Source: Flectonema sp. DT1601 (lineage: Eukaryota; Euglenozoa; Diplonemea; Diplonemida; Diplonemidae). From it: a DNA stretch of 64,000 nt. The stretch is from the NCBI GenBank assembly GCA_964019425.1, contig OZ025789.1:372001-436000 (forward strand), read 5' to 3'. Both the position numbers and the translations under genes were made by a program. The notes under the pieces were generated by a model. That model did no database searches and was not told the DNA's origin. It worked only from the letters and a program-made list of their open reading frames with translations. Of the stretch, positions 22,166-34,087 are shown piece by piece (position 1 is the stretch's first letter; the number at the start of each line of letters is the position of its first letter).

Positions 22166-25100
22166 AGTCGGAAGCGCGAGTGAGCGGTTGTTCCAAGCTC
22201 GAGCAAGGTAGCGGCAATTCCCGTCGAAGCAACCGCAATCACACTCCGTGGTACACAGATTCCCTGTTCTCCGCGGGTACTCCTCGCCCAATTCAGGAAG
22301 CAGTTGGCAAGAAATGTTTTACCGGTTCCAGCTGGGGCCTGCACAAAGATGGTGTCACCTGCGCCGCCTCCCTCTGCCTTGCGAACCGCGTTCTGCAGCA
22401 TCTCCAACGCCGCAGATTGGTCGCGGTTGCTGCTTCGGATGAGTACCGCACTCTTTTCGTAGGCAGAGTAGTATTCCTCGGCCTTCCTCCTAGCAAGCAT
22501 GACCCCCATTGGGATGGACACTCCTCCGGTCGGCAGCGGCAGCGGAAGCTCTTCGTCGAGATTAACCATCGGCAACCCATCCTCGTTGCTGAGTAGCTGG
22601 TGGATGTCGAGAATGCACTCGCGCTCGCGCTCGGGTGGGATGAATCCAACACCGTGAACCTCCTCTTGCAGCTGCCGCTCCTGCGCGCTGAGACGCTCGT
22701 CGTAGCACATCTTGCCTCTGAATCGCTCCCAAGCGCCCTTGATGCAGTTGAGCATCCCGCAGCTGATCAGAACGGCGAAAAGGTACCGAACATACATCGA
22801 GGAGTAGCACTTCGCTGCTTCGAGCGCCGACTCCGCCTCCTTGTCGTCGAGAAAGAGCCCAAGTGCTGTCGCAGCAGCCAGCATCGTGTCGTGAACCACG
22901 CCGTCGACCGTCATGGCATCATCGAAGCTCTTCAGGCCTGGGCGCGCGTTGAGGATCAGCCGCAGGCAATACGCTTCGGTGTCACGGGGTGATACCCAAA
23001 AAATCCTGCCTATTTGAACGTCGGTCCAGCGCCTACCTGTTGTGTCCTTGCGCCGGAAGCGAGATTCTTCGCGTGAATACTCATATCCTTGGCGCAGCTT
23101 CCACTCACCCTTGACGTAGCTAAAATAGGTGGGGAAGTCGCGGTACAACAGGGTGCGACAACCGTCGGATTGGTTCTTGTCGTTGAAATTGAACCAAGCC
23201 AGCAGTGTGGTGCTTTTGGACGCGACCTTCTCGGCCAACTCATCCACGGTGTCGTCGCTGTTGAAGAAGATGGTCTCCTTCCCCTTGACGTGGATGTCAA
23301 GCCGTTTGACAGCTGGGACGTTGGAGTGTTGAGGCATGCTCAGAAGGCGGCCCGCAGCCTCGCAAGAACCCATGACCCTTGCATTCTGGTACTGGGTCAC
23401 TTCGTCTTGCACTTCCCTCGCACCTTCCTGCTTCAAGACAAAGCTCAGTCCAGGCTCTGCCTTCGTAATGTACTTGAATAAGTACCCGACGCAGTCGCCC
23501 ATGCCGTTGGTTAACTCGACGTTGATGTGAGTTTGGTACCTCATCATCAAGCCGGCGTTGTAGGGAACCACCCATTCGTTCCCCTGTCCTCTGTGAGTGG
23601 TGACGCCTGTCCGACGTCGGCGAATGGTCGAGAACCCGGACACACCTATGTGCGATATGTCCGTGAATGGTTTCGGGAAGTTGTTCTTGCAGTAGAGTTT
23701 CCCATCCTTCCCTTGCTTGTGGCACGGGCAGATCACGCCCTGGCGAGAGCAGTCGTTGTGCACCATCTTCGAAGCAATGAGGCTGTAGAGGGCTGGCTGC
23801 CTTACCGGGTCGGGTAGTTCGGCATGGACCACCGAGTCGATGTCCTCAGCTGCTGCTGGTGGATGCTTGTTCCAGGCGAGGAGGTGCATGTGCGGAAGTC
23901 CCCGCTGCTGATACTCGTAAACCCAGACAATGGCGTTGTTCTTGCCGAGAACCCCGCTTCGGATGTCTTCGCGCAGAGCACGTGCCTTGCCGTCCCAGAC
24001 ACGCATGATGAGCTCCGGTCGGTCGTTGGGTCTCTGGTTCAAAGCCTCCCCGCCTTCTCGCAAGATCTGCTGGATCTCCGGCCACTGGGTGTTGCATGTC
24101 ATGGTGACGAAGAAGGTTGGTTTGCCGTATTTCGCCATGATCGCAAGCGCGTCTTCCCGCAGCTCTCTCTTCCCGCGGGGTCCGCCTTTGAACGAAACCG
24201 GAAGAATGATGCGTCGGTTTTCGATTGCGGTGGCTGCCTCATTCTGCTGCACCGCCTGCCTGACGTCGCTGGCCGCCGCCTTCCTGCTGTGCCGAGCTCC
24301 AAAGGGTGATCGATACCAGTTGAGACGCAGATGCTCTGCACGTGCCGCCATGTCCAGTATGTACACCTGGGTCAACTTGCCAAGGCGCAGGAGCATGTTC
24401 TTTCCAGTCCTGAGAGGCCGTTCAAACATGTGAAATCCACCGTACTCCGTGGCACTCACGAAGGAGCGCCTGCTGTTATCAGTGTTTTCGGCAGCATAAT
24501 CGCCATTGTAATCTACCTCACGGCCAGCGTCGCTGTTGTTGTTTCGGGGACGAAATCTCCTGTACTTGCCTAAACCCCAACCGCAGTGGAAGACACGCAC
24601 TGCATCTTCCTGACCACCACCGCTGGCCTTCCACTCCCAAGACGGGGTGGGAAAGATCACGGGGTAACTCAGAATCTCGTACAACGGATCTTTCTCATCA
24701 ATGAACAGCTTCCGACTTCGTGGGGCGGGTACCGATGCCGAATCTCCAAAAAACAACGTGATCTTCCGATTGTCCCTCTTGATGGAGTCGTGGTCCAGGT
24801 CGAGGACGATCCTGATCTCGTCGAAGAACTCCTTCGAGGTGTGATCTTCTGCACGGGACGGCTGGTGGCGCTCAAGGTTTATGCTGATGGCTATATCTGT
24901 CGTTCTACGGTCCCCGTCCTGTTCCTTCGCCAGCGCTTTCTCAGCAGCATCGAGGCACTCTAGGAAGGGGTGCTGCCTGTTGCTGCTCCCTTTTCTGATG
25001 ATGACTGCAAGGCGTTTTGCGAAGCCGTGCTCCGTCCCTAACTTGCGGATTTGCGAGTTTGCGTTGTCGAGGTCGCCAGCAATGTACCAGCTTTGTCTCG

Positions 25101-26756
25101 GGTTGGTTTTGTCAATCACGGGATCGGTGATGTGATGTGTCCTGCCCTGAATGGAAACTGACTGGGGACCTGTTGGCTTGGATAGGCAGCTGCGACGCAT
25201 CAGCGGAACAGCGAATGACAACCTGCTGTTGACAATGTGCGAGACGCTGCGAAACTTTGATGTCTTCAACATGTCCTCGACTTCGGGGTGGATGGAGATA
25301 AGGTCAAGCTTCGAGGCAGTCCCTGCCGCGCAACACCGTGATGAAGGCTCATAGCAATAGCGCTCAGCCCCGCACCATTCGCACAAAGTGGGGTCAAGCT
25401 GCAGTGGGTTGTACCGAAAATGTGGCAGTTCCGAAATTGGTGTGGGGGATTCGTTCACTTCATCAAGCGTGATGCAACATGACCCATGCAACTTCCTTCT
25501 CCTTCGTCGGAATCTCCTAGGTCTCTTCCATCCTTCCTGGTCTCCCACTGCCAAGGCTGCCGTTCGTTCAACATCTATCTCCTTGTCCTGAATCTCCGAT
25601 CGAACACAGCGCTCAAGGAGTCGCACCCTCTCAGGAATTAGCATCCCACAGATCTCAGCTGCTTCGCGCATTCTGAACACTTCCCTTGCACTGACAGCCA
25701 TGTCGGCCTTTATCTGGGTGTTGAATCTTTCTTCCAACAGGCGACGTCCGATGGCAATCCACCAGCCAGTCAATGCACTGAACTTGGCAGCGATTCCTTG
25801 TTGCTGCCATGCACGTATTCCCTCCAGCGGGCGCACTGCTGTGGTGGTGGTGGTGGTGGTGGCTGGCGATGAAGTGTTCCTCCTTCTTGTCATCGAAGTG
25901 ATGGCGACAACACCTGCAAGCAAGATGATTGTTGAAGCGGATGCTGTAGCTGAAAGACGGATGTGAGACTTGTACCGAACACCGTTGTTGCCATCGAATC
26001 GAAAGGGGTTCATGTAGCAGGCAAGTATGTGTTTACTAAGACCTCTTGGATCGAAGCTCCTTTCACAGTAACCACACTTCCTTTTACAGGCCTTTTCATG
26101 TTCTTCCAGGGCTACCAATGTTCTGAGTGGCGATCCACAGTTCTTGCAGTGATTCTGCTGACCGAACTGGTTGCGAAGTGCAAGGGAAGCAACACATGGA
26201 GCATGCCTGCCTGCGACGGTGTCAGCCACCGCATGTTGCATCTGCTTCAAGATAGCTTCAATTTGCGAAAGGTGTGCACCTGATTTGAGGACGGTATCCA
26301 CAATCACAGTAAGCCTGCCGATAAGCGCAGCACAGACATTCTTATCATTGTTGTTGTTGTTCATTCCTCCGGGCAGTTGTTGCAGTAAGTGCCACCATTT
26401 TCTTGCCTGCTGGAGTCGGTACAGGCATCCAACATGCTGGTGTGCCTGGAGATGCAGGAGCTTATTGTGGTATGTTGGGAGCTGTGCTGATTCCTTTGTC
26501 GCATGCAACGCCAGAATAGCAGCTGCAAGAACTGCACATGGATACCCCATACTTGTGTCGTTCTTGGTGGTGGAGGTATAGTATAAAGGTTTCCATTCTG
26601 CTGTTCGTGCGTCAGCCTGGAAGGGATTCCCTGGACAGAATGCAATATGTTTAAAAAGTCGATTTCTCCCAAAGTACAAACCACAGAAACCACAGGTTCC
26701 ACTGCACTCAGAAGCGTGCTTCTTTACATATTCAGCAGGGTTGTTGTTGTTGATTC
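22117..26756 (-). CDS. Helitron Rep-helicase, main part (truncated in helicase)
   Basis: This is a rolling-circle DNA transposon protein. Near the start are C2HC-type fingers (CGFCGLYFGRN...H...C, then CKNCGSPL...H...C and CGYCERSF...H...C). The Rep nuclease follows, with the HUH motif in GLPHMHLLAW (about 23880-23905) and the two-tyrosine motif YLFKYITK (about 23465-23490). A Pif1-like helicase then begins, with Walker A APAGTGKTF (about 22311-22340) and ASTGIAATLLELGTTAHSRF. The frame ends just after this, at about 22150-22165, where RLE-LINE copy A begins, so most helicase motifs are lost. There is no real start at 26679; the frame is open to 26756, where a LINE fragment interrupts it. The block is clearly richer in G+C than its surroundings, which suggests later arrival or transfer. 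Confidence 0.88.
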
Positions 26757-27227
26757 TTATACCGTCCTGGTCAAGACGCTAAACTGATTGTTTTTTTTTT
26801 CAAAATTAATAAAAAGAATATAAAAAAAAAATAAAAAAAAAAGAATAAACAATGTTATCATTGTTTTTTTTTTTATTGTTCGACTTTGTTGACTAATTTC
26901 TATTTTCCGTTTTTTTTTTTTCTTTTTAAAAAATAAATAAAAAGAATTTAAAAAAAAAAAAAAAAAAAAAAGAATAAACAATGTTATCATTGTTTTTTTA
27001 TCGATCGACTATGTCGATCACTTTCTATTTTCCGTCCTGGTCAAGACGCTAAACTGATTGTTTTTTCTTTAAAAAATAATTAAAAGGTTAAAAAAAAAAA
27101 AAAAAAAAAAGGAATAAACAATGTTATCATTGTTTTTTTTTTATCGATCGACTATGTCGATTACTTTCTATTTTCCGTCCTGGTCAAGACGCTAAACTGA
27201 TTGTTTTTTCTTTAAAATAATTAAAAG

Positions 27228-27262
<35 letters not shown>

Positions 27263-27790
27263 TAAACAATGTTATCATTTTTTTTTTTCTATCGATCGAC
27301 TATGTCGATTAATTTCTATTTTCCGTCCTGATCGAGACGCTAAACTGATTGTTTCCTTTTTTTAAATAATAAAAAAAAAAAAAAAAAAGAGCATCTCCCT
27401 GCTATCCTCATATCCCCACAATAATATTATACCTTTTCATTTTCTCTTTCCTTTTCTGGTCTTTTTTTTTTCTTTTTTTCCTTTTTCATACAACGTTTTT
27501 TATTTATATTTTTTTTTTTTTTTTTTTTCATGTTTGATTATTTCCTCTTCATATTTTTCTTTTTCTATTCTTTCTTTTTTTTTTTTTTTTTTTTTTCTCT
27601 GCCTCTCTCTCAATTCTGTTCGTTTCTTTGAAACGAAAATTCATTTGAATATTATTCCTTGGTCAGCAACCATCATTGTCGCCCTTTGGGCCTGTTAAAA
27701 AAAATAAAAAATAAAAAGAAAGTTTACATCGGGAATAGGGCAGGAGCCAAAAGCTCCCAGTCCGTTACTTCCCACTTTATCGAAATTCCT
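26757..27790 (+). mobile_element. RLE-LINE 3' fragment inserted in Helitron
   Basis: A piece of about 1,030 bases holds four or five array half-units (inverted relative to the left array), the terminal segment and the terminal hairpin, ending at CGAAATT. LINE sense is plus, antisense to the Helitron. It splits a Helitron zinc finger: CTNCGLQLTDPGG lies on one side, and the partner H...C with NNNNPAEYVKKHASEC on the other. No target-site duplication is evident. The piece is 5'-truncated inside the array, consistent with incomplete reverse transcription starting from the hairpin end. Confidence 0.75.
27738..27790 (+). other. Terminal stem-loop of LINE 3' end (X type)
   Basis: It carries GGGAA, GGGC, GGAGC-CAAAA-GCTCC, GTCC and TTCCC in order, then tail CTTTATCGAAATT. 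It directly abuts Helitron coding DNA at about 27790, which marks the exact 3' end of the element. Confidence 0.6.
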
Positions 27791-28155
27791 CCTGGGTCCG
27801 TGAGCTGCAGCCCACAGTTTGTGCACTTGCCTTGCACAATGGAATCTTGGTACAATAGTCCATCATCGCTGCTGTCATCACTTCCAACCTCGAAGTCCGT
27901 CAATATTTCTTCTTGGAAGTCAAACACTGTTGCAACTGCAGTGGTAGTTGGTGTTACCCTACTGCCTCGTGCAAACTTGCTGGGTGGTTTTGGCAAGCTC
28001 CTACCAAAGTCGAAGTCCATCAATCTTGCCAGTGCAGGGGTCTGTTGTACACTTTGGACCCTGCTGCCTCGTGTAAACATGCTGGGTGGCTTTGGTGCAC
28101 CCCTTGGCAAGTCCATCAACATTACTACTGGCTTGTTAGCTGGTTTGTCAGGCAT
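27790..28155 (-). CDS. Helitron N-terminal coding piece
   Basis: It reads from the ATG at 28155 (MPDKPANKPVV) for about 120 residues to a CTNCG half-finger, where the LINE fragment begins; the frame then runs on into LINE sequence. Two internal repeats share the pattern PKPPS-F-RGSRV, followed by an acidic stretch (EVGSDDSSDDG). Past the inserted LINE, the same zinc-finger pattern (C-x2-C ... H-x3-C) is completed, so this is the start of the same Helitron protein. A tract TTTTTTTCAG lies 14 nt before the ATG, like the acceptor signals of the host genes. The domain itself is not one I can name. Confidence 0.7.
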
Positions 28156-28185
28156 TTTACTTATTATCACTGAAAAAAACAGGTT
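28156..28185 (-). promoter_or_regulatory. Acceptor-like site before Helitron ATG
   Basis: On the minus strand a T tract ends in CAG at 28170-28172, 14 nt before the ATG at 28155. This matches the signal seen before the host genes and could be a trans-splice or 5'-UTR intron acceptor. Confidence 0.4.
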
Positions 28186-28955
28186 AATAAAACATTTTTG
28201 AATATCAACTTAATGTACAATGTAATAATAAAGTGTGCTACTGACTGATGTTCTGTCCTGTGCCAAAAAAAAAAAAAAAAAATGAAATTGAAAAAATGGA
28301 ATTCAAAGATTTTTCTTTTACTTTTATTGGTTAGATGTGACAAAGTGGAAATAACTGCAACAAAACTTAACTATAACAAAAAGACAGCTTGGCACCTAAA
28401 ATTTTCTCCACTCAGGAATTTATGAAGAGGTCAAGAGATAACAAAAAAAATTGAAAAAATAAAATTTTTCAGAAAATATTATAAAGGAAAATTTTTTTCT
28501 GAAGAATTTTTTTTTTAACCAAATTGGCAACCTTACACCTAAATTTCAAAACCATACCAAAAAAAAATTTTCATCACATTTTATACTTTAAGAAAATGGT
28601 TACCCATCTTTTCTAGACCTGCTTGGGCACAAAAATCCAGCATTTTTCCTTAGGCAAAATTTTTTCTTTGTGTTCAAAAAAAAAAAAAATGAAATTGCTG
28701 TAACAAAGGCAAATAACTGCAAAAGTGAAAGAATTAGAGTGAAAAAAAAAGATCTGTAGCAAAAAAATTGAAAAAATAAATTTTTCAGAAAATATTATAA
28801 AGGAAAATTTTTTTCTGAAGAATTTTTTTTTTACCAAATTGGCAACCATACACCCACAATTTCAAAACCATACCACTTACTAACAAAATTTGTACTCTTT
28901 TCCTTGCTGTTTTCTTCTTACTAATTTTCCTGGTTGAAAAACACAAAAAATATGC
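28186..28955. repeat. AT-rich dispersed repeats
   Basis: No gene is seen. A block of about 100 bases (about 28446-28535) recurs at about 28760-28850, both ending ACCAAATTGGCAACC. The segment about 28518-28670 (ATACTTTAAGAAAATGGTTA inside) recurs at about 30285-30440. A motif AAAAAGACAGCTTGGCACC lies near 28378 and again near 30220 and 30580. These may be Helitron flank or a separate non-autonomous element. Confidence 0.55.
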
Positions 28956-29040
28956 CGTAACAGGGAATTGAACCCGTGCCACGGCTACCGAATAGACTTA
29001 AGGTCGGTGACCATATCCACTCGGCTATGCAGGCCCTGGG
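28954..29040 (-). tRNA. tRNA-Leu-like sequence (UAA), probable pseudogene or SINE head
   Basis: On the minus strand it has an A-box-like TAGCCGAGTGGATATGG, a CTTAAG loop with a TAA anticodon, a variable region and a B-box-like GGGTTCAATTCCC, then ACGGC and a T run that could end Pol III transcription. The acceptor stem does not pair (3' TTACGGC has no matching 5' strand), the T stem has a bulge and the anticodon arm is irregular. A functional tRNA is therefore unlikely. Confidence 0.35.
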
Positions 29041-29340
29041 ATGTTCCATTTTTTATTCCATTTTTTATTTATTTAGTCACATCCCTCCCTGTCTTTCCAC
29101 TTTATTTTTCTTCATTCTGAGCATTTTATAAACCATTCACAACAGGTTTATCGAACTTGTATCTGCAATGTGTGCGACCCTGGGATGGAAATATAGGAAT
29201 TTGGTTATATTAATAAGGGAATGACCATCTTCATCCATTTTGTATTGTTAAACTAATTAAGACAAAATTAAGAATTGAACTGAGGTTATCGTTCATTACA
29301 TTATTTTCAATAAAATAGAAATGTGAGAAGAACTACGGGA
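29041..29340. other. No gene seen
   Basis: This is AT-rich sequence without a supported frame. The phrase GAATGACCATCTTCATCCA near 29220 resembles GAATGACCATCATCGTCCA near 39921, so a dispersed repeat may be present. Confidence 0.4.
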
Positions 29341-30065
29341 TGGGGAATTTGGCGGAACGCAAGCCCCCCCCCCCTCTGCCGTATTACATTATACCCTGGT
29401 TTTGGTTTCCCAGGGCTCACGATTAATTCAAAATTGAATAACTCGATTCCGTACTGCACTGAATGACAACACGGAAAAAGAGATGTGTATGCAGCTAAGT
29501 TAGAAACATTTATTATAATGTAAAGTATTTACGTCAATCGCAGAGTGTATACCTGCACTAACATTACCTTTAGTCACTGTATCTCAGAACTAATGTTAAA
29601 TTATCGTCTATGATACAAAACATTTGTATTTTACGTACAAACTCGAACAGTTAACCCCCCCCCAACCCCCCCAAGGGGGGGGAGCCACTAATAAAAGCCA
29701 ACCTCTCCCGTACAAAGCCTGCCTGTCCCGTACAAAGTCCAACCTGAAAAACAAATTTGCTACTAATGGATGATTAAGCTGGGAAGAGTGCAAGCCCCCC
29801 CCCCAACCCCCCCCAAGGGGGGGGAGCCACTAATAAAAGCCAACCTCCCCCGTACAAAGTCTGGCTGTCCCGTACAAAGTCTAACTTGCGTTCCGCCAAG
29901 TTCTTGGCGGAACGCAAGCCCCCCCTCCAACCCCCCAAGGGGAGCCACTAATAAAAGCCAACCTCTCCCGTACAAAGCCTGCCTGTCCCGTACAAAGTCC
30001 AAGTTGAAAAACAAATTTGCTACTAATGGATGATTAAGCTGGGAAGAGTGCAAGCCCCCCCCCAA
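29341..30065. repeat. GC-rich tandem repeat with C/G runs
   Basis: Units of roughly 125 to 150 bases hold C runs of 6 to 13, an AAGGGG block, GAGCCACTAATAAAAGCCA, and doubled CCCGTACAAAG. Copies start near 29654, 29803 and 29926, with a related piece at 29350. An inverted pair GCGTTCCGCCAAG and CTTGGCGGAACGC lies near 29890. Frames through it are repetitive and do not look like genes. Confidence 0.75.
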
Positions 30066-31017
30066 GTTTACTATTTGTGTAGGAAAGACCCCTTTACCCA
30101 AAAAAAAATGAAATCAAAGATTGCTTTTTCAGAATAGCGAGATGTAACAGAGTGGCAAATAACTGCAAAAGTGAAAGAATTTATTTATTAAAACCCAAAT
30201 TGTCTAAACTGTAACAAAAAGACAGCTTGGCACCTAAAATTTATTAAAAAGGAAAAAATTATTTCAAAAAAAAAAATTTTGCTAAATTGGCAACCATACA
30301 CCTAAATTTCAAAACCATACCAAAAAAAATTTTTCATCACATTTTATACTTTAAGAAAATGGTTACCCATCTTTTCTAGACCTGCCCGGGCGCAAAAATC
30401 CAGCATTTTTCCTTAGGCAAAATTTTTTCTTACATTTCTTACTTACTTCCTACTGAAGAAAATTGGCAGCTTAAATTTGCCCAGAAGTGCTACATAAGCA
30501 TTGGTAGTGGAAAGGTGGCAAATAACTGCAAAAATGAATGGGATTATTTATTACAACCCAAATTGTCTAAACCATAACAAAAAGACAGCTTGGCACCAAC
30601 TAAAATCTTCCTTCCACCTAGAATTTGTGAAGGCTTTTCAAGACCGATAGGTTGAGAGATAACCATAAAAAAGGTGTACCCATGTTTTTTTGGAGGTGAG
30701 TGGCGCAAAAAGCAGTAAAAAATAAAAAAAAAAAATTTCATGACAAAGGCAAAAGCAGCAATTTTCTTTCCACAAACGCATCAGACTGTCATTTGGTGGC
30801 GCCAACTTGCTACAGGTAAAACTCCACTTTTCTTTCCGCAATGTGCAACACCAGTCAACACTTACGTAGCATTTAGAACCAGACCTTCTTGCGGGAAGGC
30901 ACAGAAGCCTCATTCCCAGTGTGTAATTAGGTGAGGCCTGGCCTGGGTACCTGGCCCAGGACTTGGTGGATTTCCTCAGAACCCAAAATATCCCCGATGC
31001 TGACAATTATATAGGAG
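30066..31017. repeat. AT-rich dispersed repeats, no gene recognised
   Basis: It repeats parts of 28.37-28.88 kb (see the blocks at about 30170-30440 and 30500-30660). The last 300 bases (about 30740-31017) differ and include CCTGGGTACCTGGCCCAGG, a near-palindrome. A minus frame of 122 residues lacks recognisable motifs and is not called. Confidence 0.5.
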
Positions 31018-31334
31018 AGATACCAAGACACTTAAGATACCAGCAAGGACAGTGAGAGGTAGAATGAACTCTCCTCCTTGTGTCCGATCCTGATTATTTT
31101 TTGTTGAATTGGTAGTGTTACCTCAGTTTGCTACTCTCGTATCTGTGTTGTGTTAACTCATGTAAGTGATCTTAACTCCTGTTAAATAAAAAAAAAATTT
31201 CAAAAAAAAAGAAATTAAAAAAGAAGAATTTTCAAATGAAGTTATATCAACCCCTGCCACCCATTATGATCAATTCCGCTTGTTTTTTTTTTTTTTTTTT
31301 CTTCTTTCTTTTCTTCAAATATAAAAAAAAAATT

Positions 31335-33001
31335 AAAAAATATAAAAGATGAAACAATGTTATCATTGTTTTTTTTATCGATCGACTATGTCGATTACTT
31401 CCAGTTTTCCGTCCTAGTCAAGACGCTAAACTGATTGTTTTTTTTTTTTTTTTAAAAAATTAATAAAAAGAATATAAAAAAAAAAAAAAAAAGAATAAAC
31501 AATGTTATCATTGTTTTTTTTTATCGTTCGACTTTGTCGACTAATTTCTATTTTCCGTTTCTTTTCTTTAAAGAATAAATAAAAAGAATTTAAAATAAAA
31601 AAAAAGAATAAACAATGTTATCATTGTTTTTTTATCGATCGACTATGTCGATTACTTTCTATTTTCCGTCCTGGTCAAGACGCTAAACTGATTGTTTTTT
31701 TTTTTTTCAAAATTAATAAAAAAGAATATAAAAAAAAAAAAAAAAAAAAAGAATAAACAATGTTATCATTGTTTTTTTTTATTGTTCGACTTTGTTGACT
31801 AATTTCTATTTTCCGTTTTTTTTCTTTAAAAAATAAATAAAAAGAATTTAAAATAAAAAAAAGAATAAACAATGTTATCATTGTTTCTTTATCGATCGAC
31901 TATGTTGATCACTTTCTATTTTCCGTCCTGGTCAAGACGCTAAACTGATTGTTTTTTGTTCAAAATTAATAAAAAAAAATATAAAAAAAAAAAAAAAAAA
32001 AAGAATAAACAATGTTATCATTGTTTTTTTTTTATCGTTCGACTTTGTCGACTAATTTCTATTTTCCGTTTCTTTTCTTTAAAGAATAAATAAAAAGAAT
32101 TTAAAATAAAAAAAAAGAATAAACAATGTTATCATTGTTTTTTTATCGATCGACTATGTCGATCACTTTCTATTTTCCGTCCTGGTCAAGACGCTAAACT
32201 GATTGTTTTTTTTTCAAAATTAATAAAAAGAATATAAAAAAAAAAAAAAAAAAAAAAAGAATAAACAATGTTATCATTGTTTTTTTTTTATCGTTCGACT
32301 TTGTCGACTAATTTCTATTTTCCGTTTCTTTTCTTTAAAGAATAAATAAAAAGAATTTAAAATAAAAAAAAAGAATAAACAATGTTATCATTGTTTTTTT
32401 TATCGATCGACTATGCCGATCACTTTCTATTTTCCGTCCTGGTCAAGACGCTAAACTGATTGTTTTTTTTTTTCAAAATTAATAAAAAAGAATATAAAAA
32501 AAAAAAAAAAAAGGAAAAACAATGTTATCATTGTTTTTTTTTATCGTTCGACTTTGTCGACTAATTTCTATTTTCCGTTTTTTTTTTTCTTTAAAAAATA
32601 AATAAAAAGAATTTAAAATAAAAAAAAAGAATAAACAATGTTATCATTGTTTTTTTATCGATCGACTATGTCGATCACTTTCTATTTTCCGTCCTGGTCA
32701 AGACGCTAAACTGATTGTTTTTTTTTTTTCAAAATTAATAAAAAAGAATATTAAAAAAAAAAAAAAAAAGAATAAACAATGTTATCATTGTTTTTTTTTA
32801 TCGTTCGACTTTGTCGACTAATTTCTATTTTCCGTTTTTTTTTTTCTTTAAAAAATAAATAAAAAGAATAAAAAAAAAAAAAAAAGGAATAAACAATGTT
32901 ATCATTGTTTTTTTTTATCGATCGACTATGTCGATTACTTACTATTTTCCGTCCTGGTCAAGACGCTAAACTGATTGTTTTTTCTTTAAAATAATTAAAA
33001 G

Positions 33002-33037
<36 letters not shown>

Positions 33038-33150
33038 ATAAACAATGTTATCATTGTTTTTTTCTATCGATCGACTATGTCGATTAATTTCTATTTTCCG
33101 TCCTGATCGAGACGCTAAACTGATTGTTTCCTTTTTTTAAATAATAAATA
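31335..33150 (-). repeat. Hairpin satellite array, inverted copy
   Basis: These are the same two half-units as at 2741-10718 but in the opposite orientation, roughly 16 half-units. ACAATGATAACATTGT reads the same on both strands except for its loop. The array is much shorter than the left one, so length varies between element copies. Confidence 0.85.
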
Positions 33151-33308
33151 AGAAAAAAAAAAAAAAAAAAAAAAAGAGCATCTCCCTGCTATCCCTCATA
33201 TCCCCACAATAATATTATACCTTTTCATTTTCTCTTTCCTTTTCTGGTCTTTTTTTCTTTTTTTTCCTTTTTCATACAACGTTTTTTATTTATATATATA
33301 TATATATA

Positions 33309-34087
33309 TCAGTCATTCCTTTTTTTTGCGAACAAATTTTAGACATTGAAAAAGATTTTCAAAAAAAAATTGTAAAATTTTCGATCGAAGCGGCATTTTA
33401 ATGCGCTGCATCATTGGGTTCATTTCCGTCCGAAATCGGGAGGTTGGCATCACATACTTGTCACCCGAATTGAGAAAAGAGATTTTGTGGTTTACTAAAT
33501 CAGCTCAGCCGTGGACAAGTACCAAAACTAAAAATTAATCGAAGGGTCTAATTTTACACTGCCGGTCCAGCGGGATCCAGAGAAAAAATAATCGAGCAAA
33601 AATATATTAAAGAGTACTAAGCATGTGCCGGTGAGGCAGATTGTTACTACCTGTCTTTTTGGACCTACTTTGATACTTAATGATCATTATCACCACCACA
33701 GATGCAACATTTTCCTTACATAATTGCTACTAGGGTTGATTTGTTAGTAAAAAGGTGCATATCTCTTGAGTGCGGGAGAAGGGGGAAAAAATAGTGAAAA
33801 AAAAAAAATTAGGGGTGTTTTTTACTCAGATTTTCTCGATCTTTCCATTCCAGGTCTGGGATTAATATTTATCATTGAGTAGTACCAAGGAAATTTTGCA
33901 AAGAGACGTTTATCTCTTTTTAGCAGCACTTACCATGTTTAAAAGTATATCCCTATGCCTAATTTTACAGATCGCACCCTCCCCGATTCCAAAAAATAAA
34001 AAATCGAGCAAAAGTAACATATCGTGTAACCTTGCTCAGGCGGTGAGAAAATGGTGTTTTCTGTTCGCAAAAAAAAGGAATGACTGA
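33309..34087. mobile_element. Non-autonomous DNA transposon with terminal inverted repeats
   Basis: The left end TCAGTCATTCC-T(7)-GCGAACA is matched, inverted, by TGTTCGC-A(8)-GGAATGACTGA at the right: about 25 bp, differing by one base in the run length. It is flanked by TATA/ATAT, giving a probable TA-type target duplication. The paralogous terminal segment near 27500 lacks it and serves as an empty site. At about 779 bases with no transposase frame, it is non-autonomous. The TA target suggests Tc1/mariner-like mobilisation, but the family is not established. Confidence 0.75.

Larger units (their letters stand above)
22150..28155 (-). mobile_element. Broken Helitron with LINE insertion
   Basis: The Helitron consists of an N-terminal coding piece (27790-28155), an inserted LINE 3' fragment (26757-27790) and the Rep-helicase piece (22150-26756). 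Its 3' end is replaced by RLE-LINE copy A in the same orientation. The terminal TC and CTRR/hairpin ends were not identified. Because the other half of the helicase is not found beyond the LINE chain, the junction may be a deletion or rearrangement rather than a simple insertion. Confidence 0.75.
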
